Shown: piece by piece, positions 12,154 to 27,519 of the stretch
Layout: every line of letters starts with the position of its first letter
How positions within the stretch are numbered: position 1 is the stretch's first letter
Source of the DNA: Mastigias papua
Taxonomy: Eukaryota > Cnidaria > Scyphozoa > Rhizostomeae > Mastigiidae
Length of the DNA stretch: 64,000 nucleotides
Direction: 5' to 3'
NCBI GenBank assembly: GCA_964019165.1
Contig: OZ025278.1
Span: 3,467,378-3,531,377 of the forward strand
The notes under the pieces: generated by a model
Database searches by the model: none
What the model was told of the DNA's origin: nothing
Seen by the model: the letters and a program-made list of their open reading frames with translations, nothing else
Translations under genes and position numbers: made by a program

Positions 12154-12390
12154 TGTCAAAAAACACATGCACTCTAACGCCCCTAACAAATGCCCTACAG
12201 TCAAAAAACATATGCACTCTAACGCCCCTAACACATGCCCTACAGTCAAAAAACACATGTACTCTAACGCCCCTAACAAATGCCCTACAGTCAAAAAACA
12301 TATGCACTCTAACGCCCCTAACACATGCCCTACAGTCAAAAAACACATGTACTCTAACGCCCCTAACACATGCCCTACAGTCAAAAAACT
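12154..12390. repeat. 45-bp minisatellite, five copies, with a 90-bp higher order
   Basis: The unit contains ACTCTAACGCCCCTAACA, then ATGCCCTACAGTCAAAAAAC; copies start at 12171, 12216, 12261, 12306 and 12351. Odd and even copies differ in a fixed way (CACATG/ACAAATG against CATATG/ACACATG), so the true unit is a 90-bp dimer. Because 45 is a multiple of three, several frames stay open and mimic a repeat protein; I do not regard them as genes. Confidence 0.92.
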
Positions 12391-13749
12391 CTTTAGTCTG
12401 AAACTTCCCTACTCGAAAAACTATTTAATTTGATTTTTTCTCAAGTTCCATGGTAATTCGAGTTGTGGAGTACTGACTGTGGGAGGAGCTGTGGAGGAGG
12501 CGAATGTGGCACCGTAATCAAAACAGAGAAGAGGAAAGATATATTAATGATTTGGAGAAAGAGCCTCAGGATAGAAAGGAAAATCCACAAATACGATAGG
12601 AGAAATTCCAATGGGACATAAACATGCAATGGACAACAAGATACGCCATGCCACTGCGAATGAGAGGGAAGATTAAGAAGAGATCGCTGGAACTAATTAC
12701 CGTTTTAACAATTGATTGAAAATGTTGAGTACACGGAGCATTCTCGATTCAATCGCCTGATCCTTCAGCGAACAATAACGTAAGTGCTAGATGGACGAGA
12801 TCAAACAAACTAAAGGATTGATCTCATGGGATCGTAACTTAGCAAAGATATGGATAGCCTTTGGATTAAATATCCAATTTCCGATTTCAAGACTAAATAA
12901 ATCAAGTACATGTTTGGCTTTGGTGATGCAGCCCGGACCTGACCTACGCAAAGAATGCACCGACCATCGAGGCGACGCAAATGCGGGTCAAAGGGCCGCA
13001 CAGCTCTGCCACCAAAGTTGAAAGAGTATGATCAACAACGGACAGTCCCGTCTAGTAGTCTTCTAGTCTAATGTCCCCATTTCAATCATGCGGGGCAAAA
13101 ATGTCGACTCCTTTCTCATATCTAACCAAGCAGAACAAGGCACTATTCCCGGAAAGCCGAGAGCCATTGGTCCCCTGGCTGAATATAATTTCGCACTGCT
13201 TCATCTCAACGTATACAGTAACTCTACCACTATATCTGACGAACAAAATTGCTAGGCCAACTGGCAACGCAATCAGCAATCCTTGAGCTCAATTCATGCC
13301 AATGCAACATTAGGATGCATTTTTCGACAACTCAACCCTCAAGTACAACAGGTAAATCAGTACAGAATTCATGAAAACGCTTAGAAAGTTCAGTGTAGAA
13401 TAGTAGAATTAATATTAGAGTCATTTGTACAGGACTGGGTCCGAATATCTTGTGATATAGTAGAGAAAGAGAGAACGGTATGAGAGACCAAGAGGTATGT
13501 TGGTTGGATCAGCATAATTTATTGTCAAGTCCATTTTGAGAGAAAGCTACGTTGTATATTAGTTAGGGATTTAAGTTTAATATTATGCTGGGTTTGCTTT
13601 ATGCAATCAGTCAGTACTGGGTAAAAACAACTGTCTTGTAAAAAAAAACAACGTTCAATTCGTTTAAATGCGAAGTTTTCTGTCACTGACTGATATATTT
13701 CTCTCACGAGAACAAATACGCAAAAAGACTCCGCTCCCAACACAACCGC

Positions 13750-14053
13750 TAAGTCTGGCTTCCATATCGTCATAAGCGACGGGAACGCGTCCCATTCGCG
13801 TCTCAATCGCGTCCAATTCGCGTCTCAATCGCGTCCCAGTCATCGGGAACTCGTCCGCGATGCATAGGGAACGTTCTCAAAAGTTGAACCCATCTCAACT
13901 TTTCTTAACTCCAATGGAACGGCGGTGACACTACTGGGACGTCTGGAACACAACAAAAAACGTTCCCAAATGTCAATAGCGTCCCAGCAGCATCACCGAT
14001 GCAATGACTGGGGTGTGTCCCCGACACTTACGACCATACGAAAACCAGGCTTT
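13750..14053 (-). mobile_element. Family D MITE (AGCCTGGTTTYCAT type), copy 1
   Basis: Left end AAGTCTGGCTTCCATATCGT and right end GAAAACCAGGCT followed by TTA form imperfect inverted repeats. The interior contains CGTCCCAGTCATCGGGAACT and AAAAGTTGAACCCATCTCAA and is homologous, in reverse, to 39156-39385. A short internal minisatellite of CGCGTCTCAAT-type units sits at 13785-13845. Confidence 0.7.
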
Positions 14054-15357
14054 AAGAACAGACACTATGGTGTACCATGGTAGAGCACCGATAGTCACAA
14101 ATAAATTAGTATCTACTAAGTGTTAACATGTATCAAATGTTCTACATTATTAGAACTTTAACCAAACAAATGTTTCCATCTTAAAACTACTGAAAGAGAG
14201 ATTTCTACCAGTTAGCCTGGCAATACCCCATACCAAGGGCTTTTCAATGCCTCCTTTCATTCTTTCTAACAACGCCTCACCAACTTGAGAAACACTTGCA
14301 AAAATAGTTTTCACATCATATTTGAAGGGACACAAAAGAAAGGGGGTTGGTGGATGTTTTTGAAACTGATAAAGGATTGGACAGGTTCGCCTGTAACTGC
14401 TCAATATGCACTTAGCTTTTCCTCTTTACGTCCTCTTCGCCTCTAGAATACTAGTTATATCACATTGTAACTGTAAACAGTTGGTTTGTATTAGTTGCAT
14501 AACTATTTTCTGTCAACTTTAAATAAAATACCATTAATATATCACTAATAGTACTATATGTCCAGCGCGCCCGACCGGCCAGTCAGCCCTTATACTTGAC
14601 CCCCCTAATTTTGTGTCTGCACTACTGTGAATTCAGTCGTGAGCCTTACAAAGCATATCGATTTTTTTCAAATCGGAAACTTCCACGGTTCCTCTGAGTC
14701 AGTGAAGTGGAGCACATCATGATTGGCTTATAAGAAAATTCGTACAACAAATTACAGCCAATAACTGAATAGCGTTGGAATGGAAGGGTTAATTCAGTGT
14801 ATGTTCTCCAGCTAATTAAGGAATTTGGAACGGGATCGAGATTTAAGGAAGTAAAGCTCTTGAAGGATATGAGTTGTTCAAATGTTATGGTAAGTGATGT
14901 ACACGAGTAATGTGCAAAATTCCCGTTGTACGCACTTCTGATTAGCAACTGGAGAGGCGGGTAATAAAGTAGCGCAAATCACATAGCTAGGCTTGGATGA
15001 CATCAGGATCTATATAATATGCATTGGATCAGATACAAATTAACCAAGCATTGTATTTTGTGGGCTACCTAACTATCTGGTGGTGAATCCACTGAACTTC
15101 CTTGGATCGAGGGCCACTGGGCTTCTAACCTTAAATTGCCAAACACACGTTCTCTACAAGAAAACTGGGTGTAAGAATGTAGCGCTCGGGTGCCAAGAAA
15201 AACATAAGAAAGTATACTGGAGGACTTTTGAGAACAAATAATTTCAACTTCTTCAAATAAGTTTACAAGTCTTATTTGCACGCAATACTGTTATCTTTTA
15301 TATTTAATTTGTACATATTACGATTTCACATGTCTTAATATAAGTAGTATAGTAAGA

Positions 15358-15485
15358 TTGCAGTGTTACGAATTTAATCATTCTTGCTGAGAACGTCTTA
15401 AGAGAGTTCTGGTACTGAAATCGAGAAACATTACGAAAGTTTCATAACTGGGCCAAAAAACTTTCCTATAAAAAATGTATTTTAT
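15358..15485 (+). repeat. Family C-related fragment
   Basis: Contains GCAGTGTTACG, ATTCTTGCTGAGAA and ACTTTCCTATAAAAAATG. The same blocks in the same order appear at 43640-43750 and 48605-48785, and in reverse near 41090 and 60233. Confidence 0.45.
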
Positions 15486-15857
15486 ATAATGCCAACAAAG
15501 AGACACTTCCAACTACTTGCATGCTGCAGAATTTCCTACAACTTTTGAACAACTCCAAGATTTCAAGGTACGCAGAGAGTTTCCGCCAAAAGGACAATTA
15601 GGAAATAGACACTGGGGTCTTGTGTGTGGTCACATAGGATTCTTTGGTAGATTCGTTTCAACGTATTGCAAAACGGAGAAGGCCTACACATTGCCACCAA
15701 ACTAAAACTAGAAGTAATCAAAGCTACCACGAAGGCACTGATAGAAACTTCTGTCTAAATACTAGGGCCAATACAGGTCTCTGAATCCAGTGAAATCTAT
15801 TTGTTTGCACAAACTGGTTGCCGAAGAATGACGCGCACGTTGAACTTTCCGGGTAAC

Positions 15858-16050
15858 GATCCATTCATTCACTTATTCATTCATCCATCCATTCATACAT
15901 TCATCCATTTGTCCATCCATCCATTCGTTCATCCATTTATCAATACATCCATCCATTCATCCCTCCATCCACCCAACGAACGAACGAACCAACGAACGAA
16001 CGAACCAACGAACGAACGAACCAACGAACTAACGAACGAACCAACCAACT
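15858..16050 (+). repeat. Tetranucleotide tracts (CATT/CATC)n then (CGAA/CCAA)n
   Basis: Imperfect CATTCATC repeats to about 15970 change abruptly into ACGAACGAACCA-type repeats. The open frame across it (I-H-P-S-I-H, then N-E-R-T-N) is a by-product. Confidence 0.9.
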
Positions 16051-17170
16051 ATTCATTCAAATTTTATGGTGCCTCTGTATTTACAGAAAGCCAATGTTTT
16101 ATTACTTATAAAGTTCTTTACATTTATCACCTAATGCAAACCCCAATATAAAAAAATCGTCTGTGGTCAGAATAGAATCTGCAAAAAACGGAGAGCAAAG
16201 CATCTTGTTGCACTAGATGTGGAGTAAACTGGGACAAGTTCTCTTTTGAACCCTTGGACTCCCATGAAACTCAATTGCAGAGAACGGTTTTCGTTCCTTA
16301 AACAAAAAATGTTCCGAGACGCAATAACGTCAATGAGGTCCTCCTCCCTAGCAAAAACTCCAAGGACTGCTAGGCCCGGTGTGCTTAAGGTAAGAAATAA
16401 GCATAGATCGGTTAGAAACAGCACTTTCGACTTTCAGTGGCATGCCGAAGGACTTTTGAGTGGCGGGTGTAGCAAGAGAACTCTACTGAAAGGCTTGAAC
16501 AAGTTACCAAGATTACCGAAAAGACACCATAGCTATCGACAGCCAGTGACCGTGATCGTAGGTTTCGCCGTTACGACAAGTAACGACGGCCTGTGAGACC
16601 GCACACCCTCTGCCTCAGAATGCCCATGCCCAGGTTAAAGTAATCTCAACTGTACCTGACGCTGTTTATTTACGAGCTGACGTCTCCAGGAATAAGACTT
16701 GGCCTGCTTTACTCCAGACAATCAAATGGTATGGATTAGATCTAGGCGTGACAATGATGTTACAAACCGTATATACATGTTGCTTCCAATTTAAGGGTTT
16801 CCTGTGATAACGCAACCTGCCCTTCACTATCCTAACTAACTGTCCTAAAAAAATCAGCATACATTGAATACAGGGCTCATACACATCCTGGCTAATATGT
16901 TTTCCTAAGTTTTCCCAACTTTCTCTTGAAAATGAAGGTGTTTTTCTTGACTACATGTCAGAAATACATAATACTTTTCCTGACCAACTGATGCTCAAAT
17001 GATGCGAGCGAGTAACCAATCCTTCAAAACTAAGTAATTGAGCACATTCTTCCCAATTGGGTTAAAGAAGGAGGCTCTCTGCTCAAATGGAACAAAAAAT
17101 ACCACAAACTGTGCAGCACGTAGAGTTTTCTATTGGGTATCAAAGAAGTCATCTGCATGGGTAATAAAGA

Positions 17171-17300
17171 TTCCCGACTTTCTCCTGACTGTCTTCCAGT
17201 TTCACCTAAATTTCCTAACTTTTCCTGACTTTTCCCGACTTTCTCCTGACTGTCTTCCAGTTTCACCTAAATTTCCTAACTTTTCCTGACTTTTCCCGGC
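17171..17300. repeat. Direct tandem duplication, 61-bp period
   Basis: The stretch starting TTCCCGACTTTCTCCTGACT at 17171 is repeated from 17232 with no visible change, followed by a partial third copy. The whole area 16900-17340 is built of TTTTCCTGACTTTTCCC-like pyrimidine blocks. Confidence 0.85.
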
Positions 17301-17863
17301 TTTTCCTGACTGTCCTTCAAAATATAGTTTTTCCCAATTTTCTAGACCGTATGAACCCTGTGATTACCAAATCATTAAGAAATGAGTACTTATATTATAT
17401 CAAAATATGCTAACATACTTTATATACTGTTAATGCTTATATTACATACTTTATATCAAAACAGCACAGTTTACTAAACTGTTATTCACATTATTTGGAG
17501 AAGGTTGAAGGATGTGAACGAACAAAAATGACTCTATATGAGCTATAATTATACCTGTAGCCAAGGGGGACGAGGGTATAACCTAGAGGACAGTGTATTC
17601 AATTTTCATACATGTTCATTGGCATTGTGTTTCCTTAAATGAGTACTATTATTTGATCCAAATATAACTGGATTATGGGAGTTTGACGATAAGAAAGCAA
17701 TGACTATCACTATAAGAATTTCGTGCTGCGTTTACTGTTGGGGTGGTAAGCAACAGTACGGAGTTTCTGAAATGTCAACGTAGTCAACTAATGTATAACA
17801 AACTATGTATTCCATCAAGGTTCAGTATTGTATCAGTTTTAATACTGTATTCAGACTGTTAAT

Positions 17864-18115
<252 letters not shown>

Positions 18116-18289
18116 AGTAGATGACAGCAATGATCGATAAGAGGTTGGTTCTTACGGAGAAAATGAGAGTGACGAGGACCGGTATGAGAATTAAGATGAC
18201 CGTGCTTTCTACACGAGGCATTAGAATGAATAAATTCATGACTACACAAGCACACGAAAGGATAAATGAATGAACGAATAAGTCAAATA

Positions 18290-18640
18290 TCTAGCTGAGT
18301 AGTGAGTGAGTTAGTAAGTGAGTTAGTGAGTGAATGAGTGAGTGAGTTAGTGAGTGAGTTAGTGAGTGGGTGGATGAGTGTAGAGATGAGTAAGTAAGTG
18401 TAAAAATGACCTAGTAAGTGAGTGAGTGAATCGGTGAGTAAGCCGATGAATGAGTGACTGAATGGGTAAGTGAGTCATAGGTGGATGGGCGAGTCAATGA
18501 TTTTAGTGAGCTATGAGTAAATACGCCAGTGATCAGAGAATTGCTGAGTGAAACACCAGAGACTAATTAAGTGAGGGGATTGGCGAGTGAGTTAATGAGT
18601 GAGGGTGAATGAATAAATGAACACATATTAATGAATGAAT
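18290..18640 (+). repeat. Degenerate (GAGT)n region
   Basis: Irregular TGAGTGAGTTAGTAAG-type repeats with frequent substitutions, thinning out to GAATGAATTAATTAAT. No coding signal. Confidence 0.85.
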
Positions 18641-19484
18641 TAATTAATTAATATTGGGGAACATACATCAATGAAAAACAGAACTAACTAGCGGCTCAAT
18701 CAAAGGGGAAATGACTGTCCAAAGAACTACCCCAAAAAGATTAGGAACACAATACATATACACAGTGAATTATGAAACAATCCCCTATTACACGGCTGTG
18801 ACGTCGATTGCAAGTCCAAAATCTTAGAAAAAGGCTTCGTCTCTGTCCCGCTTTCTATCGAAACCACAGTAAACAAATGTACATATGCCCATTTACACGG
18901 GATTTAATGGGGATACTGTACAGATTTGTTCGTTACACGTAAATATGTAAACATTGTATAGAATGGATTATGCAGTTGTCTCAACATTCCAATTGACAAT
19001 CCACACAGGCGCACAGTCGTGCTTCGGAATGCGAAGAGAAATCTGAAAATGACAAACAAACTGGCCTAAAAGTTAAAGACGAGAGTATATCAATAGCATT
19101 CTCCTATTCTCCTAGTGAAGCGATGACAACGAGGCTGTGCGTTTTGGGAATAGAGCAAATCATAATTATGGCGGTAATCATGAAAATGACACTTGTAGGG
19201 TATGACGATAGCTAGTGGCTGTGAAAAAGGTGCTGATGGTGATGACTGAAGATAGGATGCCGATGAAGATAATTGTGAAATGCTGATGATTGCGATGCAG
19301 ATATTGACGGTGATGATACTGATGATGACATGATGGTGATTCCGATGATGCAAATAAATGTCACTTAGTATGTTGACTATGTATATGATCGATGAGTTAT
19401 CATAAATCAATAATCACTAAGCACTAAGAATCCATGTTTGGAAAAGACGTCTTATAAGTTTTACCTGAAATGAAACATGGAAAT

Positions 19485-19527
19485 GATATGATGATGATAG
19501 TGATGATAGTGATGATAGTCTGATCAC

Positions 19528-19565
<38 letters not shown>

Positions 19566-19800
19566 CCAACATCATCACCATGATCATCATCATCATGATC
19601 ATCATCATCATGGCCATCATTATCAAGCAATGATGATGATGATCATCATCATCATCATCATCATCATCACCATCATCATCATCATTATCATCATCATCAT
19701 CATCATTATCATCATCATTATGCTCAATTTCATCACCATCATCACCACCATCACCATCATGATACCATGATAATGATGATGGCGATGATGATGGTGGATC
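19485..19800. repeat. Trinucleotide (GAT)n/(ATC)n region with opposed arms
   Basis: GAT repeats (19485-19565) are followed by CATCAT repeats (19570-19620), a short GAT patch (19630) and a long CATCATCAT tract to about 19760, then GATGATGG. Opposed arms could form large hairpins. The His-, Asp- and Met-rich frames here are by-products. Confidence 0.9.
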
Positions 19801-21046
19801 AAAAACTGTGTGGAGGAGTATGGATTAGGAAGGAGGAGTATACATTGTCTGTGTATCATGCTGTAGAGATGAAGAAAGTGCCCTGACAAGTCCACTGCTA
19901 TTGACATGAACAACACAACACGTAATAAAACAAAATTAAAAACACAGCTACAAGAAATACAGATATATGCTTGGCTAACCTAGGGCAACCAGGTCCTTTC
20001 ACGTTCTACCAAGGAAAGGAAAATGTGTCTAGCACTGCTCTAACTTGCCTGTCTATTACCCAGGCCATCGCGCAGTTAGTCGACAGTTCTGAAAGAGCTA
20101 ATAAGCCCTTTCAAAGTGTATCTGAGTGTGAGAGTCGAGCCGTGTGCACCACTGGTTGTAAGGCAGAGGTACACAATACTATACTATTGAAACGTTATCG
20201 CTATAATATAAATTCCAAATTACAAGCAAAAGTAACTATCTGAATTGATATTTTTCCTAACTGCAAAAAGCAAATAAAACAAACACAAAATCCGACTTAT
20301 GATCGCGAAACAATGTCTCTTATTTTGACTCCTTAGTAAAAACCACCGCGCAGAACTGTACATCTGGTTGTGTTTGTTGCATTAGCGAGGATTGGTTTTG
20401 ACTGACCCTAGAAAATGAATCGCCCAGAACTTATCTCGAATTCCTATCTTTATACGCAAAGTTGAAACCAACGATTAAAGCTATGATCCTCACATATCCC
20501 CAGCTTTCATCTTCACTATCAAATCCGACAAATTTTTGAGCTTTTCTACGCTAATCCGGTTTTTCTTTTCATATCAAAGAAATTCCTAATCACCTACAGA
20601 ATAAAACGAAGAACTATCTAAAACACATTTTTCAGCGAATCGATTCGCGTTATGCTTAGGAAAAAACAGTGAATATCGATAAGGAAATGTGAGCACTGAT
20701 GACTGACTGCCGAAGTGTCTTAGCGAAAAGCATCAAGGCGGACCAGATATCCTTTATGCAGCATATTGCTCACTTCTAAGAGAGGAAAGTATAGGGCAGA
20801 AAACACCGCTTTCGACCAACAGTACATTGCGTAGGCAACTAGTATCTGAAACTCTTTGATATATTGATTTACTGAGAATGAAGCTTCTATTATCAGAAAA
20901 AGCGTCATGGTTAAAGATTGTCTTACGTCGTCGAATGGGCGGTGATGCAATTCTCTCTTCCCTAAGTACACTATGCCCCTATCTAGAAACACTCAGTCAG
21001 AAGGTTGTAAGACAAGAGCCGGTGTGAAATGTGCAAAAGAGGCAGA

Positions 21047-21411
21047 GTACACGCTTTTCCTTTATAAGAAAACCACTTTTGCGCCTCAGCCTCAATTTTC
21101 TTAACTTTTCCTGACATTGAGGCTGAGATTTTCTGAAGATTTTCTTAACTTTTATTGGAGCTAACTGGCTAAAAGCGGTTATCATTATTTGTTAAAAAAA
21201 GTTTGATCTTTGTTAAACAAGATCATCAAAGAAAAGTTTCGAACTTTGTAAAAGAGTTTGTAAACAATGAGCTAATACCGATTTCTGGCACATAAAAAAG
21301 GGTGAGTTTTGGAATTACAGCCTCAGGATTTTCTTAACATTTTCTTAAGATTTTGGCTTTCTGAGCCTCATTTTTCTTATAGACCTTTTTCTCATAAAAA
21401 ACGTGTACGTC
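21047..21411. mobile_element. MITE-like element of the TACACG...ATAAG superfamily
   Basis: Left end GTACACGCTTTTCCTTTATA(AGA) and right end TTTTTCTCATAAAAAACGTG(TAC) are inverted repeats. The inner blocks CCTCAGCCTCAATTTTCTTA and GAGCCTCATTTTTCTTATAG are also inverted copies of each other and recall family B ends. About 365 bp, non-coding. Confidence 0.65.
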
Positions 21412-23096
21412 TAGAGATGAGGATCTAACCACTGTACCGTGCTATAAGGCATGTGGAGACTCTTATTACCTCAAACGAGTAACACTAACAGCTAAACTGT
21501 TGCCAGAGCGGCTCGTATACCGTGCGGAAGATCCCGGGTCGCGCAACATTCCTAATACAGTAGTATCTTCACGTTCCCTCCCTTTCCGCAAATCATCGGT
21601 AGAAACACAAATGTGAAACGTCGAGAGACAACCGCTGAAGACAAGCTGAAGAAGGCAAACCGGAGAAGACAAGCTGGACTGGAGAGAAGGTGAGGGAGAA
21701 ATAAACTGGCAAGGCTCCGATCACAACAGCTTGGCCAGTTGTAAAAGCTATCTTTGACAACCACTCATTACGTATTTTCAGGGCTTCTCAATACTTTCCT
21801 TATCAACAAAAAGTAAAAGCACCGCCACTTGGCTTTCTTTTTCAGTTTTATCTATATTTTACCCGATGCGCCAGTTAGAATACCACGGCTCGTCAACGCA
21901 TGTACATTACCACCATAAGAACACAACAAAATAGTCAGTCGATGAGCTCTGCAAACTATCAAAGGTGCATAGCAAATGGAAGTGTGCCGCGATGAAACCT
22001 GCCAGACAAACAAACACTTGCAAAATACTGATGGAGATGAAAATCAGCATTTTGACATACAGCCTTGACGATATGTAACATAAGTAAACAGTGATTAATG
22101 AGGTTTTAGGTTCCCTATCGCGCATTCTGCTCACTATTGACGTGAAATCGATCGATCAATTTTTCCTTAAAAGAATTCGTGAGCTGTTGCATCAGGTGAA
22201 GTACAACAATATGAAACAATTTGGCGCTACGGGGCGCTACGAATTGACTAGAAAAGTCAATGCCGATTGTTCTCTACTAAGCAATGAAGGATTTTTTTCT
22301 ACCTTTCCTTTTTGCGGATGTAATTTCCCTAATGGTCTCTATTGGCGACCAATATACCGTAAGCACATGTTTTGACTTGAACACCTATTTAGTACCGAAG
22401 AAGCACGAACCTTCATCTAAGAGATCTTAAAAGCTCCTTGTACATAAAACCAAAACGTGACCAAGACGGTCACTGGCGACCAAATAGCCTGTGCAATAAG
22501 CTCGTATATCTCACATTTCAAAACTGAAAAGATACAGACATATACATTGAAACTACCCCCTAGTTTAGTGCCGATTGCAAAAAACTGGCAAGAAGACGAT
22601 GATTTTAGGAGGGCTCAAAGCAATGCGTAGGGGCATATTTATGCGACTTTTCACTCACACGTCGAATTCAAAAACTGAGTATTACTTTTAGCACCTTGTG
22701 TGTAATAAGAGGTAGAATTTCAGTGTTCAAAAGGAAGATTCTATAATCCATGATTAAGGCTGGCTTTCCATAAATCCCCGAAAACCTACTTAAACGAGCC
22801 GTTTCTACAAGCAATTCATTCCAAGAAAATTGGCTAGCAGTTTACAAAAGCCGTTTATATCCAAAGAAAACACATACTGAGAGAAATTGGCTTAGATCGA
22901 TTTAAAATAACATGTAGTTTTGACGATATATCGCGAAAAGAGAAGTAATGGAATATGGTTTAGGTTCAACAATAAGACACGATTTCATTGGAGAACAACT
23001 CAATGTCACTGATAGAAGAAGTTATGAGCATTAGACAGTTGATACTTCTACACAATGCGAAGACGGGTAACTGAAAAAAACAAGAACTTAACTTAC

Positions 23097-23403
23097 CGGT
23101 ATCCATGATTCCCCGAACGGTGTTTATCCGCGTCTTCCGCGCCGCATCACTGTTACCGCTCAGCAATGAGTAAATATCAATCATGTAGTCATGCGGCGTG
23201 AACGTTTTCGATGGTTTTCTATTCACATCAATACCAAATGATCGTAGAAGGCTCTCTTGTGTCATATCAATGAGGGCTCGAGTGATGTTCTCTTCAGTAA
23301 AATGATGCTTGCTCGTCTCTTGCCTTCCTTCTGTCCACAAACTCGAGGAGTATGCCATCAGGGGCAATAGTGACAGAATCAGAGTGTGATGATTTGATAT
23401 CAT
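23097..23403 (-). CDS. BMP2/4-like TGF-beta ligand, coding exon 1 (signal peptide and start of prodomain)
   Basis: First coding exon of a secreted bone morphogenetic protein precursor; it gives residues 1-102 plus the first base of codon 103. The ATG at 23403 has A at -3, and an in-frame TGA lies ten codons upstream, which supports this start. Residues 7-20 (TLILSLLPLMAYSS) form a hydrophobic signal peptide. An N-glycosylation sequon (N-I-T) is at residue 39. Residues 70-81 (PHDYMIDIYSLL) match the conserved prodomain helix of BMPs (P-x-Y-M-x-D-L-Y), and 92-97 (R-I-N-T-V-R) matches the BMP motif A-N-T-V-R. The exon ends ACCG followed by a consensus donor GTAAGT at 23096-23091, leaving phase 1. 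Vertebrate BMP2/4 genes have their coding intron at the same place, just after N-T-V-R. The spliced frame to exon 2 is open and gives 405 residues, the usual BMP2/4 length. Confidence 0.88.
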
Positions 23404-23626
23404 TTTTAGTATCTGAGAATGTACTGCCTGTCAGCTCTCTTGGCTTCCTGTACGGGTCGTTCCACTATCGACTCCGTTTATCAAAACAACAATTTTACTT
23501 GTGTGCTTTTTATTGTCACTTGACACTAAATCCCGTCTACCTTTTGATAAAACAGAACTTGACAATACCCTTGATAAAGGTGGATATGCACTATAACGTG
23601 ATATTGAGAATGAAAAAACAAAACAG

Positions 23627-23659
23627 TCAGTGCCCACTTTCTGAATCCCTCCGTGACAT
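23627..23659 (-). other. Possible upstream ORF in the predicted BMP 5' UTR
   Basis: If transcription starts near 23737, the first ATG met is at 23659 and opens a ten-codon frame (MSRRDSESGH) closing with TGA at 23627. It would be a small uORF about 220 nt before the main start. Depends entirely on the promoter call. Confidence 0.2.
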
Positions 23660-23732
23660 TGTCGCCTTCCAGCAAATTCAAACAGCCCCTTGTTGAGAAC
23701 TAATTTGAAACAGGCGCAAAAATCGAGCGCTT

Positions 23733-23769
23733 GGTCTGATTCTCTCTTCAGAAACTAGCCTCTTTTATA
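23733..23769 (-). promoter_or_regulatory. Candidate TATA box plus initiator for the BMP-like gene
   Basis: On the minus strand TATAAAAG occupies 23769-23762, and TCAGACC at 23739-23733 fits the initiator consensus YYANWYY exactly. The A of the initiator (23737) is 32 bp from the first T of the TATA box, the expected spacing. This would give a 5' UTR of about 334 nt before the ATG at 23403, if there is no 5' UTR intron. Inference from motif and spacing only. Confidence 0.45.
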
Positions 23770-25069
<1,300 letters not shown>

Positions 25070-25223
25070 GTTTTAACTCTCCCGATTTTAGCACTGTAAA
25101 GGTTACTTCCGGCTTTCGCCTTTTTCAGACAGCTTTACATATGAACTCAGTAGCTTGCTTTATGTACATACATACATACATACAGATATATAAAGATATA
25201 TACAGATATATACAGATATATAC

Positions 25224-25428
<205 letters not shown>

Positions 25429-25454
25429 GATATATGTATACAAATATAAATCTT

Positions 25455-25539
25455 CACTACGGCTCAAAAAAGCGGTACCATGTTTTAACCACGCTTTTCG
25501 TGCTGTAGTGAAGTTCTGTAGTACCAACACACTTTTCAC
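25455..25539 (-). repeat. Family J hairpin repeat, copy 1
   Basis: CACTACGGCTCAAAAAAGCG and CGCTTTTCGTGCTGTAGTG are inverted copies around a 26-bp centre. The right part (GTGCTGTAGTGAAGTTCTGT, then AGTACCAAC) is repeated at 44430. On the minus strand it runs straight into the (TA)n array at 25226-25418, as the SINEs do. Confidence 0.65.
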
Positions 25540-25700
25540 AAATATAAATACTTAATATTAAGATAATAATACCTAATACCTAATAATACCTAATAATATA
25601 ATACCTAATATTTAGATTTAGCAACTGAAGATGGATGATGAATCCGAAACAAGTCTTGCAAAATTAGAAACATAGTTGTTTTTCTTCGTATTATATCAGA

Positions 25701-27310
<1,610 letters not shown>

Positions 27311-27314
27311 ACGT

Positions 27315-27508
27315 TCTTAGCAAATCCGGAAATATTTAAGAGTCTGATCAGATGTATTTTCTCCCAATCTAATTGACCAATCATTATGCAGGATTCTCGC
27401 CATACATGTGTTCCACAACAAAGTCTTGGCCCATTATGCATGCTGATTGGTCAGCTAGTCTGGGAGAAAACAGACCTGATAAGAAATCTCAGACATTTGG
27501 CTGCTAAG
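27315..27508. mobile_element. Palindromic MITE family F, copy 1
   Basis: Left arm CTTAGCAAATCC...CTGATCAGATG...TTTTCTCCCAATCTAATTGA with CCAATCATTATGCA is mirrored by the right arm TGCATGCTGATTGGTCAGCT...TGGGAGAAAACAGACCTGAT...GCTGCTAAG. The arms are about 75 bp and the centre about 45 bp. Copies at 39700 and 58828 show the same block order. Confidence 0.75.
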
Positions 27509-27519
27509 CTGACCTTCTT

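Noticed and set aside
12071..12433. Four overlapping repeat-protein frames on both strands
   Set aside because: All follow from a 45-bp minisatellite whose period is a multiple of three; no start context, signal or domain.
16246..16596. 116-codon plus-strand frame
   Set aside because: No family motif or convincing start context, and an overlapping minus-strand frame is equally open.
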